This document shows positions 27,828 through 34,205 of a stretch of 34,205 bases of DNA, one piece after another; the first letter of the stretch is position 1; the number at the start of each line of letters is the position of its first letter. The position numbers and the translations under genes were made by a program. Origin of the DNA: Rhizobacter sp. OV335 (GTDB taxonomy: Bacteria; Pseudomonadota; Gammaproteobacteria; Burkholderiales; Burkholderiaceae_C); the NCBI RefSeq assembly GCF_900142965.1, contig NZ_FRCQ01000017.1, positions 1 through 34,205 on the forward strand, given 5' to 3'. Under the pieces are notes generated by a model. That model saw only the letters and a list, made by a program, of their open reading frames with translations. It was not told the origin of the DNA and did no database searches.

Positions 27828-29843
27828 TCATGCCGGATCGCGGGCGCGGTCGCGCCAGAACGCCACGTCGAACAACTGCCTGGCCCCGGTCCGCTCGTTG
27901 ACCAACCAGAACTGCGTGCCGTCCGGGCTCAGGCCGCACACCTCGCCGGTATGCCGGCCCGCGACCACGCGCCGTCCCATCGCGTTGACCGGGAAGTCCG
28001 ACCGCCGTGCCAGCTCGATCAGCGGCACCGCCTCGCGCGCATCCCCGGCCAGCCGCATCCGCTGCACGATCGGCGCGAGCAGCGGGTTGGCCGCATCCGC
28101 CGGCGACAGGTAGACGATCACCTTGGCCTGCGCGCGGCTGAGCACCACGTTCACCAGCCGCTGCGCCTCTTCGGTCTGCAGGAAGGGCTGCGCGCCATCG
28201 GCTGGATCGAACAGCACCACCGGCGCCTCGCTGCCCTGCGCTCGGTGAACGGTGCTGACCTTCACCGCTTCGGGCACCCCGCAGGCTCGCAGGCGCTGGC
28301 GGATCAAGGCCCGCTGCGCCCGGAATGGCGTCAGCACGATCAGCTCATGCGGCTGCCATTCACCGCTCGCCAGCGCGCCGGCCACCGCCTCGGCGATCGC
28401 GTCGGCCGATTCGCGGCGCACCGGTCCGCGTTCGGCCGCCGACCACGCGCCGTCTGTCTTCAGCCGGTGCACGTGCACATGCGTGTCAGCATCGATCCCG
28501 CCCAGCGCTCGCCGACGCGCCGCCTGCCATTCCGGCGAAGCCTGCGTGTCGGCCGCCACGCGCAGCGCGCCGTCGTAGAACAGATCGCTGACCAGTTCGC
28601 TGATCGGCCCGGCCATGCGCGACTGTTCGTCGAGCAGCACCACCGACGGCCCGCCGCGCGGCATCTCCGCAAAGGCCGAGCGGCCCAGCCAGCGGCGTGC
28701 GGCGCGGTCGGTGCTGCGCAGCACCGGCGAGAGCTGCTGCGGGTCGCCGGCGAACAGCCGCGCGCGACCCAGCGGCATCAGCGCCAGCGCGTGCGCCAGG
28801 CTCACCTGGCTGGCCTCGTCGAACACCACCAGGTCGAAGGGCGGCTCGCCGTCAGCCGACAGCTCGCGCAGCGTCTTCAGCGTGAACGCCGCGCGCGTGG
28901 TCGTCATCGCGGCGAGCCGGCAGCGCTGCAGCACCTGCAACGAGGCCTTGCGCAGTTCATCGCGCAGCGCCGCCACGCGGTCGGCCCAGGCCTTCAGCGC
29001 AGTCGCGTCGCGCGACGACGGCCGCGCCGCCTCGGCGCGCGCCAGCCGGGCGATCAGGTCGTGGTCGTCGGTCGGGATCAGGTGCTCGCGGCCGGCATAG
29101 GCCGCCGCATCGAAGCGCGTGCCCAGCCGCTGCACCGCGGGTCGGCAGTGCTCTCGCCGGCCCTTCTGCAGCGCCTTGTCGATCGCGAGCGTCGCCAGGT
29201 CGACCGCCTGGTTGGTGGTCGACAGCAGCAGCACGCGGGCGGCGGGGCGGGTGTCGAGGTACTCGGCCAGCAGCACGCCCAGCGTCGTCGTCTTGCCGGT
29301 GCCGGGCGGCCCCCACAGGAAGGCGCTGCCGTGCCGCACCAGCGACAGCGCCTCGCGCTGTGCCGGCCGCAGCCAGCGGAACGGCGCGCCGCTCAGCGCG
29401 GGCCCGTCGTCGACGCGCTGCGGCCGGGCCAGGTCGGGCAGGCACGCCAGCGCGCGCTCGGCCCAGGGGGTGTCCCACCAGGCGTCGGCGACGGCGTTCA
29501 GGAAGCGGGTCGGGTAGAGGCGGATCAGGAAGTCGGCGCCCGGCGGCGGGGCGCTCGCGTTCTGCAGCACCAGCTGGTCGTCTTCGGGCAGCACGGCCAG
29601 CACGCTGGCACCGCCCTTGGCCGGTGCGCCCCACCAGGCGGAAGCGCCATCCAGGCTGTCGTCCAGCAGCGCCTGGGCCGAGGCGGAGCCGGGCCGCTGG
29701 CCCTCGGCATGCACGTGGCCGGGCACCAGCGTCACGCGCCACAGCGGGCCGTCGCGTTCGCTGCGCAGCACCTTGAAGTCGTAGTACTCGGGGGTGGCCG
29801 CGAGCTCGGCGTTCAGCGCCTCACGCAGGTCGGCAAGGCTCAT
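27828..29843 (-). CDS. SF1B (Upf1-like) DNA/RNA helicase, stand-alone AAA_11/AAA_12 protein
   Basis: From ATG 29843 the protein has 671 residues. An N-terminal region without recognised motifs (1-155) is followed by a Q-motif-like RPAQREAL (159-166) and Walker A GPPGTGKT (178-185). STTNQAVD is motif Ia, DEASQ (342-346) is Walker B, and GDPQQLSP is motif III. EQSRM, HRAQGSE and a VVLSRA motif VI complete RecA-like domain 2. The last 49 residues (623-671: RRVVAGRHTGEVCGLSPDG...FWLVN) look like a small beta-barrel of SH3/KOW type. It is probably a 5'-3' translocase on nucleic acid; its process (repair, RNA turnover or defence) is not evident. No nuclease domain is visible. The extension to 29927 lacks support. 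Confidence 0.86.
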   Translation of the reverse strand: MSLADLREALNAELAATPEYYDFKVLRSERDGPLWRVTLVPGHVHAEGQRPGSASAQALLDDSLDGASAWWGAPAKGGASVLAVLPEDDQLVLQNASAPPPGADFLIRLYPTRFLNAVADAWWDTPWAERALACLPDLARPQRVDDGPALSGAPFRWLRPAQREALSLVRHGSAFLWGPPGTGKTTTLGVLLAEYLDTRPAARVLLLSTTNQAVDLATLAIDKALQKGRREHCRPAVQRLGTRFDAAAYAGREHLIPTDDHDLIARLARAEAARPSSRDATALKAWADRVAALRDELRKASLQVLQRCRLAAMTTTRAAFTLKTLRELSADGEPPFDLVVFDEASQVSLAHALALMPLGRARLFAGDPQQLSPVLRSTDRAARRWLGRSAFAEMPRGGPSVVLLDEQSRMAGPISELVSDLFYDGALRVAADTQASPEWQAARRRALGGIDADTHVHVHRLKTDGAWSAAERGPVRRESADAIAEAVAGALASGEWQPHELIVLTPFRAQRALIRQRLRACGVPEAVKVSTVHRAQGSEAPVVLFDPADGAQPFLQTEEAQRLVNVVLSRAQAKVIVYLSPADAANPLLAPIVQRMRLAGDAREAVPLIELARRSDFPVNAMGRRVVAGRHTGEVCGLSPDGTQFWLVNERTGARQLFDVAFWRDRARDPA

Positions 29844-29874
29844 GGTGCTCGCGGAGGTCGGAGGTCGGGTCGTC

Positions 29875-29914
29875 AAAAGCGGTCGGGCCGGGCGCGCAAA
29901 CGCCCAGCCCGACC
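29875..29914 (-). terminator. Probable terminator of the RTX gene
   Basis: GGTCGGGC and GCCCGACC, extended by GGGCG/CGCCC across a C-A mismatch, form a strong stem (29881-29914). On the minus strand only a short TTTT follows. It lies between the RTX stop and the helicase start. A second imperfect hairpin (29999-30033) lies nearer the RTX stop without a T-run. Confidence 0.5.
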
Positions 29915-30050
29915 TGACCACCCGCACCTAATCACCAAGTGAAAATGGCTGCTCGGGATGATAGCGGTGCGACCCCGGCGCAGACCCGCGGGTTGTCCGC
30001 CGCAACCCGTGAACTTTTCTCGGCGGGTGCGGCTGAGGGGGCCCGCTGCG

Positions 30051-33000
30051 TCACGCCCGTCCGTCTCCCGCCAGGATCTGCCCCAGCGTCGCCGGATGCG
30101 GGGTCGACGGTGAGCTGAAGCCGGCGGCCGATGGCGCGAATGCCGCCATTGCTTCCACCAGCCCCTGCGCCTTGGCGTCCAGCAGGCCTGCGCTGCCGTC
30201 CCCCGCGTGGGCCTGGCTCAGGCTGATGCCCATCGTGCCTTGCTGCATCCGGGCGAGCACGTCGGCGTAGCTCCAACTGGTGCCGTCGTCGAAGCGGATC
30301 GATTCGACCGTCCAACCGCGGGCGCTGGCGCCGTTGCTGTTGAAGTAGTTCGAGATCGTGACCTGGTCGGTCGTGCCATTGACCTTCAGCAGCAGGTTGT
30401 CTCCGCTGCGGGTCAGGCCGACGTCGGCAACGGCGATGCCGGACTTGAACTGCAGCACGTCCTGCTTGCCCGCGGTGGGGTCGGCGCTGCCGTTCCAGCC
30501 GTCGGAGTCGTTGTTGATGCTGTCCTGGCCGTCGCCGCGGCCGAAGCGGTAGGTGTCGCTGCCGAAGCCGCCGACGAGGTAGTCGTTGCCGGCCCCACCA
30601 TCGAGCACGTCGTTGCCGCCGTTGCCACCGTACTGGCCATCGCCATACAGGTTGTCGTTGCCGTCGCCGCCGAACAGCGTGTCGGCACCGACACCGCCGG
30701 TGAGCGCATCGGCGCCGGCGCCACCGATCAGCGAGTCATTGCCGTTCTCGCCGTTCAGCGAGTCTCCGCCGTCTCCGCCGTCCAGTGTGTCGTTGCCGTC
30801 GCGTCCATACAGCGCGTCGTCACCGGCCAGCCCGGCGACGGCGTCATCCGTCGCGTAGGCGGTGATGGTGTCGTTCCCACTCGTCGCGCTGACGAGCAGC
30901 CGCGCCTTCACGTCGGCGACGCTCCACGAAGTGCCATCGTCGAAGCGGATCTGCTCGACAGCCCAGGTGCGCGCACTGACGCCATCGCCGTTGAAGTAGT
31001 TCGATACGGTGACTTGGTCGGTGCTGCCGTTGATCTTGACGATCAGGTTGTCGCCGCTGCGGGTCAGCGCAACATCGCTGGTCAACACCCCGGCCTTGAA
31101 CTGCAGCACATCGGCCTTGCCGACGGTGGGATCGGCGCTGCCGTTCCAGCCGTCGGAGTCGTTGTTGATGCTGTCCTGGCCGTCACCGCGGCCGAAGCGG
31201 TACGTGTCGCTGCCGAAACCGCCAACGAGGTAATCGTTGCCGGCCCCACCATCGAGCACGTCGTTGCCGCCATTGCCGCCGTACTGGCCATCGCCATACA
31301 GGTTGTCGTTGCCGTCGCCACCGAGCAGCGTGTCGGCGCCGACACCGCCTGTGAGCGCATCGACCCCGGCGCCGCCGATCAGCGAATCGTTGCCGTTCTC
31401 GCCGTTCAACGAGTCGCCACCGTCTCCGCCATCCAGCGTGTCGTTGCCATCACGGCCGTAAAGCACGTCGTCACCGCCCAAGCCAGCGACGGCGTCGTCC
31501 GTCGCGTAAGCCGTGATGGTGTCGTTCGCACTGGTGGCGCTGACCAGCAGCCGCGCCTTCACGTCTGCAATGCTCCAGGTCGTGCCGTCGTCGAAGCGGA
31601 TCTGTTCGACGGCCCAGGTGCGCGCACTGACGCCATCACCGTTGAAGTAGTTCGAGATCGTGACCTGGTCGGTCGTGCCGTTGATCTTGACGATCAGGTT
31701 GTCGCCGCTGCGGGTCAGCGCAACATCGCTGGTCAGCACCCCGGCCTTGAACTGCAGCACATCGGCCTTGCCGACGGTGGGATCGGCGCTGCCGTTCCAG
31801 CCGTCGGAGTCGTTGTTGATGCTGTCCTGCCCGTCGCCACGACCGAAGCGATACGTGTCGCTGCCGAAGCCGCCGACGAGGTAGTCGTTGCCGGCACCGC
31901 CATCGAGCACGTCGTTGCCACCGTTGCCACCGTACTGGCCATCGCCATACAGGTTGTCGTTGCCGTCGCCACCGAGCAGCGTGTCGGCACCGATACCGCC
32001 TGTGAGCGCATCGACCCCGGCGCCGCCGATCAGCGAGTCGTTGCCGTTCTCGCCATTCAGCGAGTCGCCACCGTCACCGCCATCGAGCGTGTCGTTGCCG
32101 TCGCGGCCGTACAGCGCGTCGTCACCGCCCAGGCCTGCGACGGCGTCATCCGTCGCGTAGGCCGTGATGGTGTCGTTCCCGCCGGTGGCGCTGACGAGCA
32201 GCCGCGCCTTCACATCGGCGACGCTCCACGAAGTGCCATCGTCGAAGCGGATCTGTTCGACCGCCCAGGTGCGCGCACTGACGCCATCACCGTTGAAGTA
32301 GTTCGAGATCGTGACCTGGTCGGTCGTGCCGTTGATCTTGACGATCAGGTTGTCACCGCTGCGGGTCAGCGCAACATCGCTGGTCAGCACCCCGGCCTTG
32401 AACTGCAGCACATCGGCCTTGCCGACGGTGGGATCGGCGCTGCCGTTCCAGCCATCAGAGTCGTTGTTGATGCTGTCCTGGCCATCACCGCGACCGAAGC
32501 GATACGTGTCGCTGCCGAAACCGCCAACGAGGTAATCGTTGCCGGCCCCACCGTCGAGCACGTCGTTGCCACCGTTGCCGCCGTATTGGCCGTCGCCGTA
32601 CAGGTTGTCGTTGCCGTCACCGCCGAGCAGCGTGTCGGCGCCGACGCCACCGGTCAGCGCATCGACCCCGGCCCCGCCAATCAGCGAGTCGTTGCCGTTC
32701 TCGCCGTTCAGCGAGTCGCCGCCGTCCCCGCCGTCGAGCGTGTCGTTGCCATCGCGTCCGTAGATCACGTCGTTGCCGCCCAGGCCGAACAGGTTGTCAT
32801 CGGTGGCAAAGCCGGTGATGGTGTCGTCCCCGGCGGTGGCGAGCGTCCGGGCCTTCACGGCGGCCAGGTCCCAGGTCGTGCCGTCGTCGAAGCGGATCAA
32901 TTCGACCGCCCAGCCGCGCGTGCTGACGCCGTCGCCGACAAAGTAGTTCGAGATCGTGACCTGATCGGTCGTGCCGTTGATCTTGACGATCAGGTTGTCA

Positions 33001-34205
33001 CCGCTTCGGGTCAGCGACACATCGCTGCTGAGCACGCCGGCCTTGAACTGCAACACGTCGGTCTTGCCGACAGTCGGGTCGGCACTGCCGTTCCAGCCGT
33101 CGGAGTCGTTGTTGATGCTGTCCTGACCATCACCGCGACCAAAGCGATACGTGTCGCTGCCGAAGCCGCCAACGAGGTAGTCGTTGCCGGCGCCGCCATC
33201 GAGCACGTCGTTGCCGCCATTGCCACCGTACTGACCATCGCCGTACAGGTTGTCGTTGCCGTCGCCACCGAGCAGCGTGTCGGCACCGACACCGCCTGTG
33301 AGCGCATCGGCGCCGGCGCCGCCGATCAGCGAGTCGTTGCCGTTCTCTCCGTTCAGCGAGTCGCCACCGTCACCGCCATCGAGCGTGTCGTTGCCGTCGC
33401 GGCCATACAGCGCGTCGTCACCGCCCAGGCCCGCGACGGCGTCATCCGTCGCATAGGCCGTGATGGTGTCGTTCCCGCTGGTGGCGCTGACCAGCAGCCG
33501 TGCCTTCACATCGGTGACGCTCCACGAAGTGCCATCGTCGAAGCGGATCTGTTCGACCGCCCAGGTGCGCGCACTGACGCCGTCACCGTTGAAGTAGTTC
33601 GAGATCGTGACCTGATCCGTCGTGCCATTGATGGTGACGATCAGGCTGTCGCCACTGCGGGCCAACGACACATCGCTGCTGAGCACGCCTGCCTTGAACT
33701 GCAGCACATCGGCCTTGCCGACGGTCGGGTCGGCGCTGCCGTTCCAGCCGTCGGAGTCGTTGTTGATGCTGTCCTGTCCGTCACCTCGGCCGAAGCGATA
33801 GGTGTCGCTGCCGAAGCCGCCGACGAGGTAGTCGTTGCCGGCGCCGCCATCGAGCACGTCGTTGCCGCCACTGCCACCGTACTGGCCATCGCCATACAGG
33901 TTGTCGTTGCCATCACCGCCCAGCAGCGTGTCGGCGCCGACACCGCCGGTGAGCGCATCGGCCCCGGCCCCGCCGATCAGCGAGTCGTTGCCGTTCTCGC
34001 CGTTCAGCGAGTCGCCCCCGTCGCCGCCGTCGAGCGTGTCGTTGCCGTCGCGGCCATACAGCGCGTCGTCTCCGCCCAGCCCTGCGACGGCGTCATCCGT
34101 TGCGTAGGCCGTGATGGTGTCGTTCCCACTCGTCGCGCTGACCAGCAGCCGTGCCTTCACATCGGTGACGCTCCAGGTCGTGCCGTCGTCGAAGCGGATC
34201 TGTTC
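30051..34205 (-). CDS. Giant RTX (hemolysin-type calcium-binding) repeat protein, C-terminal part
   Basis: The frame is open to the right edge, so the 5' end is missing; 1384 residues are visible. Six consecutive copies of a 217-residue unit (the third has 215) each carry about ten glycine-rich nonapeptides of the GGxGxDxUx kind (DGNDTLDGG, GGAGADALTGG, GGDGNDNLYGD). These form calcium-binding parallel beta rolls. A non-glycine segment follows in each unit (DVLQFKAGV, then INGTTDQVTISNYF and IRFDDGT), which matches the hemolysin-type calcium-binding-related domain. After the last unit a 68-residue tail, ending LGQILAGDGRA, is the likely type I secretion signal. The protein should be exported by an ABC-type I system and fold outside the cell with calcium. 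No secretion genes are in view. Adhesin, S-layer-like or toxin roles are all possible. Confidence 0.93.
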   Translation of the reverse strand, partial: EQIRFDDGTTWSVTDVKARLLVSATSGNDTITAYATDDAVAGLGGDDALYGRDGNDTLDGGDGGDSLNGENGNDSLIGGAGADALTGGVGADTLLGGDGNDNLYGDGQYGGSGGNDVLDGGAGNDYLVGGFGSDTYRFGRGDGQDSINNDSDGWNGSADPTVGKADVLQFKAGVLSSDVSLARSGDSLIVTINGTTDQVTISNYFNGDGVSARTWAVEQIRFDDGTSWSVTDVKARLLVSATSGNDTITAYATDDAVAGLGGDDALYGRDGNDTLDGGDGGDSLNGENGNDSLIGGAGADALTGGVGADTLLGGDGNDNLYGDGQYGGNGGNDVLDGGAGNDYLVGGFGSDTYRFGRGDGQDSINNDSDGWNGSADPTVGKTDVLQFKAGVLSSDVSLTRSGDNLIVKINGTTDQVTISNYFVGDGVSTRGWAVELIRFDDGTTWDLAAVKARTLATAGDDTITGFATDDNLFGLGGNDVIYGRDGNDTLDGGDGGDSLNGENGNDSLIGGAGVDALTGGVGADTLLGGDGNDNLYGDGQYGGNGGNDVLDGGAGNDYLVGGFGSDTYRFGRGDGQDSINNDSDGWNGSADPTVGKADVLQFKAGVLTSDVALTRSGDNLIVKINGTTDQVTISNYFNGDGVSARTWAVEQIRFDDGTSWSVADVKARLLVSATGGNDTITAYATDDAVAGLGGDDALYGRDGNDTLDGGDGGDSLNGENGNDSLIGGAGVDALTGGIGADTLLGGDGNDNLYGDGQYGGNGGNDVLDGGAGNDYLVGGFGSDTYRFGRGDGQDSINNDSDGWNGSADPTVGKADVLQFKAGVLTSDVALTRSGDNLIVKINGTTDQVTISNYFNGDGVSARTWAVEQIRFDDGTTWSIADVKARLLVSATSANDTITAYATDDAVAGLGGDDVLYGRDGNDTLDGGDGGDSLNGENGNDSLIGGAGVDALTGGVGADTLLGGDGNDNLYGDGQYGGNGGNDVLDGGAGNDYLVGGFGSDTYRFGRGDGQDSINNDSDGWNGSADPTVGKADVLQFKAGVLTSDVALTRSGDNLIVKINGSTDQVTVSNYFNGDGVSARTWAVEQIRFDDGTSWSVADVKARLLVSATSGNDTITAYATDDAVAGLAGDDALYGRDGNDTLDGGDGGDSLNGENGNDSLIGGAGADALTGGVGADTLFGGDGNDNLYGDGQYGGNGGNDVLDGGAGNDYLVGGFGSDTYRFGRGDGQDSINNDSDGWNGSADPTAGKQDVLQFKSGIAVADVGLTRSGDNLLLKVNGTTDQVTISNYFNSNGASARGWTVESIRFDDGTSWSYADVLARMQQGTMGISLSQAHAGDGSAGLLDAKAQGLVEAMAAFAPSAAGFSSPSTPHPATLGQILAGDGRA
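30258..34157 (-). repeat. Six tandem copies of a 651-bp coding repeat in the RTX gene
   Basis: Copies read leftward: 34157-33507, 33506-32856, 32855-32211 (645 bp), 32210-31560, 31559-30909 and 30908-30258. The 48 bases to the right edge match the end of a further copy. Copies are nearly identical as protein and differ mostly by scattered synonymous third-position changes. The third copy's first 38 codons and the preceding copy's last 30 codons are divergent. The last copy diverges in its final third. Confidence 0.92.

Noticed and set aside
30358-34107. Series of plus-strand open frames rich in Pro and Ser (PPSPPSSVSLPS type), repeating every 651 bp
   Set aside because: They are exact antisense shadows of the glycine/aspartate-rich RTX repeats and recur only because the sense gene repeats.

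Overview
The window is GC-rich (by eye about two-thirds G+C) and reads as a chromosome segment of a betaproteobacterium. The likely group is Burkholderiales near the Rubrivivax/Leptothrix/Methylibium lineage. This rests on protein character and on gene order typical of that order (exbB-exbD-lpxK-Trm112-kdsB-adk; icd/DUF192/csp/clpS/clpA; cysS-glycosylase-accA-tilS-lysC-tRNA-Ser). The species call is inference, because no rRNA or other marker is present.

Layout. Positions 1-672 hold the 3' end of a helical-repeat protein gene. Positions 768-5466 form a leftward block: proton-channel pair exbB/exbD, lipid A kinase lpxK, a Trm112-like zinc protein, CMP-KDO synthetase kdsB, adenylate kinase adk and a short-chain dehydrogenase. 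A 410-bp gap with DnaA-box-like sequence and an AT-rich patch separates this from rightward xseA and sodB. Positions 7898-13501 hold DUF192, a tiny Ala/Lys-rich exported protein, icd, a cold-shock protein, and the clpS-clpA pair for N-degron proteolysis. Positions 13512-18605 are a tightly packed leftward unit: an exported TPR protein, an L,D-transpeptidase, periplasmic and cytoplasmic cyclophilins, lpxH and mtfA. A divergent promoter region leads into rightward cysS, a DNA glycosylase, accA, tilS, lysC and tRNA-Ser(GCU).

After tRNA-Ser the content turns accessory, and all genes point left. There is a decayed thiamine-diphosphate oxidase gene (missing its N-terminal part and carrying a one-base frameshift), a hemerythrin-like protein, an SGNH hydrolase, a stand-alone SF1 helicase, and the 3' part of a giant RTX protein. 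The RTX gene has six visible tandem copies of a 651-bp unit and runs off the right edge.

Themes. Envelope assembly recurs: LpxK, LpxH and KdsB make lipid A and inner core, ExbB/ExbD energise outer-membrane transport, and the transpeptidase and PpiA act in the periplasm. Translational coupling by 4-bp start/stop overlaps is frequent (GTGA three times, ATGA once), and GTG or TTG starts are common. No CRISPR array, complete insertion sequence, rRNA or riboswitch was recognised. The most unusual structure is the RTX repeat array. I found no system that I can defend as wholly new.
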